From JANQLU01 sp964434955 (lineage in GTDB: Bacteria > Planctomycetota > Planctomycetia > Pirellulales > Pirellulaceae): DNA of 20,560 nucleotides. The first letter of the stretch is position 1. Every line of letters starts with the position of its first letter. Shown here one piece after another: positions 1-6,951 of the stretch. The notes under the pieces are model-generated. The model made no database searches and was not told where the DNA came from. It saw only the letters and a program-made list of their open reading frames with translations. The DNA is taken from the NCBI GenBank assembly GCA_964434955.1, contig CAYSXI010000085.1:1-20560 (forward strand). The letters are read 5' to 3'. The position numbers and the translations under genes were made by a program.

Positions 1-1284
1 CAGAAACAGAGTGCCTCCGTCTGCCAACTCGAACTTGCCCTGTCGCGCTTGATGGGCGTCCGTAAAAGCGCCTTTCTCATGTCCAAACAGTTCGCTTTCC
101 AAAAGCGATTCGGTAATGGCGGCGCAATTGACAGCCACCAGGACCTGGTCGCGGCGGTTGCTCATGTAGTGGATCATCTGAGCGACGACTTCTTTGCCCG
201 TTCCGTTCTCGCCGAGAATCAAAATGGCCAGTTCTGTGCCGGCCACCCGATCGATGGTTTTCCGAAGGTTCTCAACGGGTTCACATTCGCCAATCAAATG
301 AACTTTGTCGGCAGCTTCTTCGGCGATTTGTCGACGACTGCTGGTTAGTTTCTCGACGTGCTGTGTGTTCTCAATGGCGGTCGTCGCGTGAACGGCGAGT
401 TCTTCCAAGGCCAGCAAGTCGGCGTTGGTGAAATGGCCCGTGGACTTGTTGAGAACCTGGAATGCTCCGATCACATTTTTTTCCGAGTCCGTCATCGGGA
501 CACAAAGCAGTGAGCGGGTCTGGAAATTCAATTCTTGATCGACATCCCGGTGAATCTGTTCCTGTTCGGTTGCGACGTCTTCGTCGACGCGTAATGATTC
601 GCCTGACTGGATAACTTGACCTACCACGCCGGCGCCCTGTGGAATCCGAATTTCGCCCGATTCGACTCCCAGTGCCGGTCGTCCGACCAGTTGATGGTTG
701 GTGGCATCGATCAAAAAAATCGTTGCCCGTTCCGCATCCAAAAGCTGAGTTGCGGCTTCGGCCATCTCGTAAAGGAGCGTGTCGGTTTCGCGCGTTTGAT
801 TCCAGCTTTGAGTGATCTCAAGAATTCTTGCGAGCCGGTTAGCGCGGCGTTCGGAATCCGTTCGACGGCGGACCAGTCGAATGGCCTGGGCTAAACTTGC
901 GGCCAAACTGTCGCCCGCCCGATCGGTCAGGTTTTCGCGGGTTCCCTCGAGGAGCAATACCCAGCCCGGAAGATCGACCGGGTGAAGGATGCTGGCCAGC
1001 TTTCCCTCGCCACTCACAGTCGACTCTTGGTCCAGCGCATCAGCCATCAATTCAATCGGTGGCTCGCCGGGTCCATCCTTTTCGAAAAGACAGCGCCAGT
1101 TGCCCTTGGTCCCTTCGTAGATGGCGCAACCACCGACATCCAGGTTTTGCTTCAGCCACTCAAAAGCCTTTGTCAAAAATGATGGCGCGTCGGCAGCACT
1201 GAGGGCGAAGCTGAGAAAGTCCGGCGCGCATTTCTCGCCCAGGGATCCCTCGGTGATTCGATCGGTACGTTCGGCTGAGTTCAT
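1..1284 (-). CDS. Sigma-54-dependent transcriptional activator with GAF domain (partial, C-terminus outside window)
   Basis: The minus strand is open for 428 codons from an ATG at 1284 to the window edge. A poorly conserved N-terminal sensor-like region (about residues 20-140) is followed by a GAF domain (about 165-305). The start of a sigma-54-interacting AAA+ domain then shows Walker A GENGTGKE (358-365), the GAFTGA loop as GAFTDA (405-410) and GGTLFL leading to Walker B, where the window cuts the gene. The family hydrolyses ATP to remodel sigma-54 RNA polymerase at promoters with upstream enhancer sites; a GAF domain would bind a small ligand or partner. The Walker-B acidic pair, arginine fingers and the expected C-terminal HTH are not visible, so DNA binding is assumed from the family. 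There is no N-terminal receiver domain, so it is not a classical NtrC-type response regulator. It diverges from fabI across about 140 bp. Confidence 0.9.
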   Translation of the reverse strand, partial: MNSAERTDRITEGSLGEKCAPDFLSFALSAADAPSFLTKAFEWLKQNLDVGGCAIYEGTKGNWRCLFEKDGPGEPPIELMADALDQESTVSGEGKLASILHPVDLPGWVLLLEGTRENLTDRAGDSLAASLAQAIRLVRRRTDSERRANRLARILEITQSWNQTRETDTLLYEMAEAATQLLDAERATIFLIDATNHQLVGRPALGVESGEIRIPQGAGVVGQVIQSGESLRVDEDVATEQEQIHRDVDQELNFQTRSLLCVPMTDSEKNVIGAFQVLNKSTGHFTNADLLALEELAVHATTAIENTQHVEKLTSSRRQIAEEAADKVHLIGECEPVENLRKTIDRVAGTELAILILGENGTGKEVVAQMIHYMSNRRDQVLVAVNCAAITESLLESELFGHEKGAFTDAHQARQGKFELADGGTLFL

Positions 1285-1338
1285 CGGCTATCCAAACAGG
1301 ATCAGTGTGGCGGAATTGCCGTTCGAGACAAAAACTGT

Positions 1339-1351
1339 TATCAAATTGATA
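1339..1351. promoter_or_regulatory. Interrupted palindrome TATCAA-A-TTGATA in the divergent fabI/activator promoter region
   Basis: Six-base arms (TATCAA and TTGATA) are perfect inverted repeats separated by one A. The site lies about 55 bp upstream of the activator ATG and about 72 bp upstream of the fabI ATG. It is followed directly by the shared 12-mer ACGAACTAATAA. The placement suits an operator in a divergent promoter, but the binding protein is unknown and an AT-rich 13-mer can occur by chance. Confidence 0.35.
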
Positions 1352-1422
1352 CGAACTAATAAGAGGTTATCTGTTTTTAAACCGCTCAACAATTGGCGGA
1401 CAGAATAGGAAAGGCAAAATCG

Positions 1423-2238
1423 ATGGGCATGTTTGAAGGAAAAAAAGGCCTGATTCTGGGTGTCGCCAATGACCGCTCGATTGCACACTACGTTTCGCAG
1501 CAGATCATGGCCGAGGGCGGAGAATGCGGGTTCACTCACCTGCCTGATCGTCCCGATGATGAAAAGAAAAAGAACCGCCGTCGCGTCGAAAAGTGCATTG
1601 CTGACAATCCGAACGCCAAATTTCTGATCCCGTTGGATGTGTCCAACGATGAGCAAATCGCCGGGGTCATGGAACATGCGAAATCCGAGTTTGGCAAAAT
1701 CGATTTCCTTCTGCATTCGGTGGCTTTCGCCAGTCTGGATGACTTGAAAGGCGACACGATCGAAACGAGTCGCGAAGGCTTCAAGTTGGCGATGGACATC
1801 AGCGTTTACAGCTTGATCGCCGTTTGCAACGCGGCCCGCCCGATCCTTGCCGACGACGCTTCCGTGCTTTGTATGACCTACTTCGGCGGTGAGAAATGTG
1901 TTCCCGGATACAACGTGATGGGAATCTGCAAAGCAGCCCTGGAAGCGGCGATGCGGTACATGGCCTTCGACTTGGGAGCGGATGGGGTCCGCGTGAACGC
2001 GTTGAGTGCCGGACCTTTGAAGACGCTGGCGGGTTCCGCCGCCGGCGTCAATGAGATGCTCAAGCTTTATGAGCAGATGGCACCGTTGGGGCGAAACGTG
2101 ACCCATGAGGAAGTCGGGAGGACGAGTGCGTTTTTGCTTTCACATCTTTCCCAAGGGATCACGGGCGAGATCGTGCATGTGGACGCCGGGTATAATATTA
2201 TGGGTTCGCCAGGAAGACTCGCAGACCAGCTCAAGTAA
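1423..2238 (+). CDS. fabI: Enoyl-[acyl-carrier-protein] reductase (NADH), FabI
   Basis: This 271-aa protein is collinear with FabI and matches the family's usual length (about 260 aa). FabI reduces trans-2-enoyl-ACP to acyl-ACP, the last step of the type II fatty-acid elongation cycle, in the cytoplasm. The N-terminus GKKGLILGVANDRSIA is the divergent-SDR nucleotide-binding motif. HSVAFA (98-103) and the catalytic Y163-x6-K170 (YNVMGICK) follow, then SAGPLKTLA (195-203) and the C-terminal VDAGYNIMG. The HSVAFA and GEI/VHVDAGY segments resemble the Firmicutes-type more than the E. coli-type protein. The ATG at 1423 is chosen because AGGAAAGG lies 8 nt upstream (1407-1414) and the family N-terminus begins here; a TTG at 1393 is in frame but adds 10 residues the family lacks. 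No fab genes adjoin it. Confidence 0.97.
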   Translation: MGMFEGKKGLILGVANDRSIAHYVSQQIMAEGGECGFTHLPDRPDDEKKKNRRRVEKCIADNPNAKFLIPLDVSNDEQIAGVMEHAKSEFGKIDFLLHSVAFASLDDLKGDTIETSREGFKLAMDISVYSLIAVCNAARPILADDASVLCMTYFGGEKCVPGYNVMGICKAALEAAMRYMAFDLGADGVRVNALSAGPLKTLAGSAAGVNEMLKLYEQMAPLGRNVTHEEVGRTSAFLLSHLSQGITGEIVHVDAGYNIMGSPGRLADQLK

Positions 2239-2249
2239 CCGGATCTGCT

Positions 2250-2272
2250 CCGAATTAGTCGGAAATTTCCGA
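2250..2272. other. Overlapping inverted repeats just after fabI
   Basis: CCGA (2250-2253), TCGG (2259-2262) and CCGA (2269-2272) alternate, so the middle TCGG can pair with either outer CCGA. The right half is a perfect 14-nt palindrome, TCGGAAATTTCCGA (2259-2272). No T-run follows, so this is not a textbook intrinsic terminator. It may be a weak 3' stem, a protein site or chance. Confidence 0.35.
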
Positions 2273-2406
2273 GGTTGATTGGGTTGGGCGAGATGGCCGA
2301 CAGATCCCCCCGCAGCAGTATTTGAACGCCGCCGTGGTTTCCTGAGGACGGGATCTCAACGGTTTCTGGAAATACGGTTCTGGGCGTTGGTTTTGGGCGT
2401 TGGGTG

Positions 2407-2592
2407 ATGAGCAGTACAAGATACCTATGCGAGTGTGGCCATCCGATTCAGGGGCCCTATGTTCGCAAATGCCCTGTATGTCAGGCGACCCTAAAACGCA
2501 GCTCAAACGGCATGTTTTACCTGCTCCAATTTCTCGGAATATTGGGTTTGTTGGTCGGTTTAGCTACTGTGCTGTGGTTTCTGCTTAGTTAG
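2407..2592 (+). CDS. Small zinc-ribbon protein with one C-terminal membrane segment
   Basis: This 61-aa ORF has four cysteines in ribbon-like spacing (C8, C10, then C22-x2-C25 in a CPVC knuckle). A hydrophobic stretch of about 24 residues (37-60) follows and ends at the C-terminus. Such short zinc-ribbon plus TM proteins are tail-anchored, with the ribbon probably cytoplasmic. Their role is unknown. No good Shine-Dalgarno precedes the ATG at 2407, and a GTG at 2404 is an alternative. The reading is supported by the coherent Cys pattern and the clean TM, which the overlapping frame starting at 2400 does not have. It lies 168 bp after fabI on the same strand and could be read through from it. 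Confidence 0.55.
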   Translation: MSSTRYLCECGHPIQGPYVRKCPVCQATLKRSSNGMFYLLQFLGILGLLVGLATVLWFLLS

Positions 2593-2896
2593 AATCGATC
2601 CTTTGAGAAAACAGGATTGGCTAAGACCCGGGTCATTTTGCGCTTTTTGATGACTTTGGATTCATCCTTGTTTCGCTTGGAAATTCTCCCGCCGGCGAAA
2701 ACTGCTTGGGATCGGGATTCGTATAAACACCAGGCCTAGGGCGCGCGTTCCGGGACCCTTCGGGTCAGGTTCTAGCGGAGCCACCACAAATTCGACTTTC
2801 ATCGCAATCTGTATGTTTCGGAACACCAGGTTCCAATTGCGGTTAAGCATAATCAGAACAACACGAACTAATAAAAGTTGATCGAGGTTTAATTCC
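2593..2896. other. Gene-free stretch before the EF-hand gene
   Basis: No convincing coding frame was seen on either strand. It contains a short perfect hairpin, GACCC-TTC-GGGTC (2754-2766, reading 2754 as the leading G), and near its right end the 12-mer ACGAACTAATAA (2863-2874), also found upstream of fabI. The promoter and 5' leader of the EF-hand gene should lie here. Confidence 0.5.
2863..2874 (+). promoter_or_regulatory. Shared upstream element ACGAACTAATAA (second copy of 1351-1362)
   Basis: The identical 12-mer occurs at 1351-1362 upstream of fabI and here, 22 bp before the EF-hand gene ATG. Similarity extends a few bases either side (A-x-ACGAACTAATAA-x-AG). The TAATAA core resembles a -10 region, so a common promoter or leader element is possible. 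No matching -35 box was fixed with confidence. Confidence 0.3.
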
Positions 2897-3844
2897 ATGG
2901 GTGAACAACAAGTTGACCAGCCCAAGTCGAGCGTCTGGTTCAAAATTCGAATTGCGATTTTGGCAGTAGTCCTGTTGGGCGTCGGCGGCGTATTGGGTTA
3001 CGAAAAATTCATCGCCAAGCCCGGCTTTGACAAAAGCCACAAGAAGTTAGACGACATGTACCTGGAGGCCCGCGGGATCAAGCCCGTTGAAGGTGGCCGT
3101 CCTTCTTACACTACCGATGACGTTGCCAAAGCCATTGGCCGCAAGCCTTCCAAGACCCGCGTTGAAGGCGATGGTTACATCAAGATCGAAACCTATGAAT
3201 GGCTTCGTGGTACTCCGTTCCAGTTGCACTGGGACAAAGACAAGAATTTTGAAGGCGTTTCGGCGTTTCCAAAATACTACTTCGAAGTGATTTATCGAAA
3301 GCCTTCGGACGACTCCAGCGAAGAGTTTTTCCTTCGCGAAGTTTCCAGCAAGAACCAGTTTGCGCATAAGCAATTCGACAACGTTGCATTCGAGGACAAT
3401 TCGGATGTCCAGTTGGTCATGCCTTCGGCACCAGGTGCCACCGGCGGTGGCGGACAGCCAGCTCAACCGGCTGACCCTCAGCAAATCATCGATCGCATCA
3501 TGGGCATGGACAAAGATGAAGACGGCAAGGTCTCCAAAGAAGAAGCAACCGGTGGCGTTGCTCGCGGATTCGATCGAATCGATGAAGATGGCGACGGTTT
3601 CGTCACCGAAGCGGAGGCCAAGAAAGCCGCCGAGAACATGGCCAATCGTGGCGGTGGAAAAGGCAAAGGCGGCAAAAAGCGTCCCGAAAAAGACGATGCG
3701 TCTGACAAAAAAGTAGAGAAGAAAGAAGAGAAAAAAGAAGACAGCAAGGAAGAGAAGAAAGAAGAAAACAAGGAAGCGGATGAAGACGCATCCGACGCAA
3801 AAAAAGAGTCTGAAAAGAAAGAAGAGAAGAAGGACGACAAATAG
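2897..3844 (+). CDS. Membrane-anchored protein with two EF-hands and a Lys/Glu-rich tail
   Basis: This 315-aa protein has a short cytoplasmic N-terminus and one TM helix (about 16-36). A globular region of no recognised family (about 40-175) and a Gly/Pro/Gln linker (180-195) follow. Two canonical calcium-binding EF-hand loops come next: D205-K-D-E-D-G-K-V-S-K-E-E216 and D229-E-D-G-D-G-F-V-T-E-A-E240. A Gly/Lys spacer precedes a highly charged Lys/Glu/Asp tail (about 263-315), probably helical or disordered. The topology implies that the EF-hands and tail are outside the membrane and may sense calcium or help organise the envelope; this is inference. The ATG at 2897 is the only sensible start because the TM follows at once. 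It is monocistronic, ending at the terminator 3866-3899. The tail is low complexity (GAAGAAAG-type DNA), so homology searches should mask it. Confidence 0.85.
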   Translation: MGEQQVDQPKSSVWFKIRIAILAVVLLGVGGVLGYEKFIAKPGFDKSHKKLDDMYLEARGIKPVEGGRPSYTTDDVAKAIGRKPSKTRVEGDGYIKIETYEWLRGTPFQLHWDKDKNFEGVSAFPKYYFEVIYRKPSDDSSEEFFLREVSSKNQFAHKQFDNVAFEDNSDVQLVMPSAPGATGGGGQPAQPADPQQIIDRIMGMDKDEDGKVSKEEATGGVARGFDRIDEDGDGFVTEAEAKKAAENMANRGGGKGKGGKKRPEKDDASDKKVEKKEEKKEDSKEEKKEENKEADEDASDAKKESEKKEEKKDDK

Positions 3845-3865
3845 TCCTGAACGCTCTGGATAATC

Positions 3866-3899
3866 AAAAAGCCGTCACAGAATTGTGACGGCTTTTTTT
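3866..3899. terminator. Bidirectional intrinsic terminator between convergent genes
   Basis: The stem GCCGTCACA (3871-3879) / TGTGACGGC (3884-3892) is a perfect 9 bp with a GAAT loop. Five A residues precede it and seven T residues follow, extending the stem and giving U-tracts on both strands. It sits between the EF-hand gene ending at 3844 and the minus-strand gene ending at 3938. Confidence 0.93.
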
Positions 3900-3937
3900 G
3901 TGCGCTCAAGTTTTGCTGCGTTCCAAGGGTCGCGTCG

Positions 3938-4750
3938 TTACTTTTGCAACTGCAACTCCGTATTGGACTGGTTGACGCCATCAATGCGAACGATGAACAC
4001 GTGCCATTGAGGGCTGACCCCATTCTTGGTGAACGAGCGGTGCATGACGATTTCAAACTCCAAAGGAAAGTAAATCGTCGTGTCCTTTTCTTTGCCAACG
4101 TTATCGAGCTTCTTGAGGTTGGGATCCGCTGGCGTGTAGCGGTAGATCATCGAAAACAACTGTCCGTCGGCGATCTTTTTGTAGGTTCCGTTGCGAACGA
4201 ACTCCAGCTTCCCGTCCTGCCCGTCCTTCAAAATCTGTTTCTGGGGATAAAGTTCTTCCCAGTAACTTTCGTAACCGGTTTGCGGTTGACGGCCGCTAAT
4301 ACTGGCATCCAGTTTGCGGTTTTCTGGAGCGTAATAATCTTTGAGATCGATATCCTTGGCTTGGCGATCGTAGTTGGGCAACGTGAGGTGGTGGGCTTGT
4401 TCCGTTTCCCCTTTTTGAATCATTTCGAACCACTGCTCGGCGTGACCGCGGGCGGTTGTCCAATGATCGGTCTTCTCAAACATTCGAGCACTCAATGTTG
4501 AGCAGAAGAAAAAACCGGCAAAGAACATCGCCGCCCAGGCAAGGTTCACTCCGGCAACTTCTTTGTCCTCCGAGCGGGCTCGCATGATGGCAAAAACGGC
4601 CAACCCGAATGCGACAACGCAAACCGGGATGAAGGCAATCTGGAAAAAAGTAATCGCGGAAATAAGGGCAATCACAAACGCGACGATGGATAGCGCACTC
4701 AGTGGCCGATAGTCCGCATCATGAAGCTCTTTTTCGATGCTTTGATTCAT
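3938..4750 (-). CDS. Three-TM membrane protein of unknown function (DUF4190-like N-terminus)
   Basis: This is a 270-aa protein. Residues 1-90 hold three hydrophobic segments (about 18-35, 38-56 and 68-88), with a short basic loop containing 'RARSEDKE' between the second and third. This layout resembles DUF4190-type proteins ('LSALSIVAFVIALIS'). The remaining 180 residues are hydrophilic and rich in Tyr, Lys and Asp, with no recognised motif; they could be an extracytoplasmic NTF2- or DUF4878-like sensor domain. AGGA lies about 8 nt upstream of the ATG at 4750. It is the last gene of the minus-strand run that begins with pilT, but the 130-bp gap to the CvpA-like gene means it may have its own promoter. 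It ends against the 3866-3899 terminator. Confidence 0.75.
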   Translation of the reverse strand: MNQSIEKELHDADYRPLSALSIVAFVIALISAITFFQIAFIPVCVVAFGLAVFAIMRARSEDKEVAGVNLAWAAMFFAGFFFCSTLSARMFEKTDHWTTARGHAEQWFEMIQKGETEQAHHLTLPNYDRQAKDIDLKDYYAPENRKLDASISGRQPQTGYESYWEELYPQKQILKDGQDGKLEFVRNGTYKKIADGQLFSMIYRYTPADPNLKKLDNVGKEKDTTIYFPLEFEIVMHRSFTKNGVSPQWHVFIVRIDGVNQSNTELQLQK

Positions 4751-4880
4751 GACAGGGTCCTGGAAAAATGAAATGAATAAATTCAGATACTTTTTCTACG
4801 CCAAAATCATGACAGAGTTCAAGCAAGGATTCGCGTTCGTCGCGGTTTCGCGTCAAAATCCCGAATTTCAACGGACGAAA

Positions 4881-5537
4881 CTACTCATCGGAGATTCGAA
4901 TGGACTCTTCGGTGGCCAGGATGTCGCGGCGATGCCGGTACTTGAAGATGTAGTCACCAAAAGGATCAAACACCCGGCAATTCATGCCTTCGTCGTCCGG
5001 GTGATCCTCCCGCTTGTCTGCTTCGAGGAACAGGGGATCCTTGAATTCGGAAAGGGCTCCCCGCGAGCGGCTTTGGGCATAGCTCATCCAAAGTCGATCT
5101 GGGCCGATGCCCAGGTTGCGTGATTCAGGGGAATCCTGGAACGAGCCCCAACCGCCTTCGACCGGGAGCGGCGCCGTATGCAAAGTAAAAAACGCAAAGC
5201 AAATGAAGATCCAGGCATTGGTCATGGATAATCCCGTTCGCATCAGGAGTTCCACCGCCAGGTTCATCTTCAACTTGTACTTCGTGAGGACCTCGCACAT
5301 CACCCGCAAAATCACAAACGAAATTCCAAACACGATCCAGAGTCCGAGGAAGTCGGCGAAGTAGGTGTAGCTGGGATCCTGTTCCTGGATCATCGTCGCG
5401 ACCACTTCGAAAAAGCTGGTTGCCAGCGTTGCCGCCAGGATCGTGATGATCAAGTTCAGAAAGATGTTCCAGGTTCCCATGAACCAGGTGCCGGCGACGA
5501 TCACAAAAAAGATGCCCAGGGCAATCACGAAAAACAT
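4881..5537 (-). CDS. CvpA-like integral membrane protein
   Basis: This 218-aa protein has an N-terminal half of four probable TM helices (about 2-18, 22-48, 60-82 and 100-122). The helices contain the CvpA-style 'YFADFLGLWIVFGISFVIL' segment (59-77). The C-terminal half is hydrophilic and carries no known motif. CvpA-family proteins are implicated in envelope integrity and colicin V export, but their biochemical role is unclear. The ATG at 5537 is taken because the TM begins immediately and it lies 10 nt after the stop of the upstream pseudo-ATPase gene (TAG at 5550-5548). A longer in-frame start at 5666 lies inside that gene and would add 43 residues of frame-shadow sequence. Tight spacing puts it in the pilT operon. 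The family call is moderate and based on topology and one motif. Confidence 0.75.
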   Translation of the reverse strand: MFFVIALGIFFVIVAGTWFMGTWNIFLNLIITILAATLATSFFEVVATMIQEQDPSYTYFADFLGLWIVFGISFVILRVMCEVLTKYKLKMNLAVELLMRTGLSMTNAWIFICFAFFTLHTAPLPVEGGWGSFQDSPESRNLGIGPDRLWMSYAQSRSRGALSEFKDPLFLEADKREDHPDDEGMNCRVFDPFGDYIFKYRHRRDILATEESIRISDE

Positions 5538-5547
5538 TTTGAACCTG

Positions 5548-6882
5548 CTACTTTTTGAGGACTCGCTGCAATTCTTCGATGCTGGTAACCCCTTTGGCTG
5601 CCAACACGACGCCTTCATCTCGCAATGAGATATGGCCCGTTTGTTGGGCGATTTGCATGATCGCATCCAACTTTGGATTCTTGATCATCGCCTCACGAAT
5701 CTGATCGTTGATCTCCAGAACTTCGTAGATCGCCGTTCGTCCGTGATAGCCAAGTCCACCACAGTGTTCGCAAGGCTGGATTTCAATCGGGTTCCCGTTT
5801 TCGTCAACCGCGTCTTCCGGTCGAACCTGAAAATGGGTGTACATGTTTGCGATCCGTCCTGGCGGTATTCCCAAGCGCTGCAGCATCGCCGGGTTCGGCG
5901 CGAATCCCTGCTTGCAGTTATCGCAGAGTAAACGAATCAGGCGATGATAAACGATGGCGGTAAGCGATTCCGCCAGTTTCTCAATGGTTGGTTTCAACAG
6001 CATCAGTCGAAATAGACCGTCCACGGCATGCTTGGCATTGATCCGCGTGATGACCATTTTTTCGTCTTTGGTCGCCAGATCACAATATCGATCCAACACT
6101 CGCCCGTTCGGAATCTCGGGGAACACGAAAACATCCGGCTCGCGAAGCAGCAATTGGTCGATATTCGTGACCGGCGTTTCATGCTTCTGCGGGTCGTAGG
6201 TTTCGCTGCGGATATTGATGACTTCGGGTTCCTGGTTGTGAACGTCCTCCACGGCGACGACGTCTCGCATGAACCGGTCACTGGCACCGAGCAACGTCAC
6301 CCAACTGCTGGTGAAACCATCCCCCGGCATCGACGTGATCACGACCAGGCCCTTCTCCTGATTCATCGCCGATATCGCTTTATCCTTAAGCTTGGGACGC
6401 ATCCCAAGATCTTCCGGCGTCACTTCCGGCAGCTTCTTGTGACGGATCGTAAATGCAACGCGTTCACCCGTCTTGATGCCCTGACTGACGATGACGCATT
6501 TGTAGTCGACCCCGCCGAATTCTGCGTGAAAGGTTCCTTCCTGTCGGGCCCGTCGTTCGCGATAGTTCATTCCGGCAAGTTGCTTTGCCGTGGCCAGCAT
6601 GTAGTCGCCCGTTTGGCGATCAATCATCGGCATCTGATGCCACATCCCGTCGATCTTGAATCGAACGACCACGGATTGCTGGCTGAAGTCGAACACGATC
6701 ATCTCAACGCGCTTGGCGATCGCGTCGGCCAAGATGAATGCCAACGTCGGGTATCCGGGCGAAGGCAAGACCGATTCCAAGTTCGCTTTTCGCGCAGGTT
6801 CCGACTCTCCTCCCGCTTCAAATTTGATCGGCGGAAGATTCGGGTTTTGAGTTTCGGGTTGGGCTTGTGGATTCTCTGACAT
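5548..6882 (-). CDS. GspE/PilB-like pseudo-ATPase, soluble (Walker-A lysine replaced by Phe)
   Basis: This 444-aa protein follows the T2SS/T4P ATPase fold. It has an N2-like domain (about 45-150, 'VVVRFKIDGMWH', 'QGIKTGERVAFTIR') and a RecA-like core. The C-terminal zinc motif C320-x2-C323 / C371-x2-C374 lies around GGLGYHGRTAIYEVLEI. Family members normally hydrolyse ATP to drive pilus or pseudopilus assembly. Here the P-loop reads SMPGDGFTSS (184-193), with Phe190 where Lys is required. Walker B is PDVFVFPEIPN, keeping Glu256 but not the usual GEIRD, and the His box TxH is TRINA. ATP hydrolysis is therefore unlikely. No membrane segment is seen, in contrast to its upstream relative. The ATG at 6882 ('MSENPQ') is preferred; an in-frame ATG at 6933 adds 17 residues and lies 18 nt from the upstream stop. 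Neither has a clear SD. Confidence 0.88.
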   Translation of the reverse strand: MSENPQAQPETQNPNLPPIKFEAGGESEPARKANLESVLPSPGYPTLAFILADAIAKRVEMIVFDFSQQSVVVRFKIDGMWHQMPMIDRQTGDYMLATAKQLAGMNYRERRARQEGTFHAEFGGVDYKCVIVSQGIKTGERVAFTIRHKKLPEVTPEDLGMRPKLKDKAISAMNQEKGLVVITSMPGDGFTSSWVTLLGASDRFMRDVVAVEDVHNQEPEVINIRSETYDPQKHETPVTNIDQLLLREPDVFVFPEIPNGRVLDRYCDLATKDEKMVITRINAKHAVDGLFRLMLLKPTIEKLAESLTAIVYHRLIRLLCDNCKQGFAPNPAMLQRLGIPPGRIANMYTHFQVRPEDAVDENGNPIEIQPCEHCGGLGYHGRTAIYEVLEINDQIREAMIKNPKLDAIMQIAQQTGHISLRDEGVVLAAKGVTSIEELQRVLKK

Positions 6883-6951
6883 AGTTTCGTAGGTAAGTCT
6901 CGTCGGCAAGCTTGCTTGAATCGCAGCTGCCATGCGAGAGGCTGCGAGTGA

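Noticed and set aside
405..420. GAFTDA instead of GAFTGA in the sigma-54 activator as evidence of a non-sigma-54 regulator (position refers to residues 405-410 of that protein)
   Set aside because: To my knowledge GAFTDA is a common functional variant in this family, and the Phe and Thr that contact sigma-54 are kept.
1288..2106. Minus-strand open frame of 272 codons opposite fabI
   Set aside because: It is a shadow of fabI, whose catalytic motifs are unambiguous; the antisense frame has no family features.
6028..6879. Plus-strand open frame of 283 codons
   Set aside because: It lies antisense to the pseudo-ATPase gene and its His/Arg/Asp-rich translation shows no domain.
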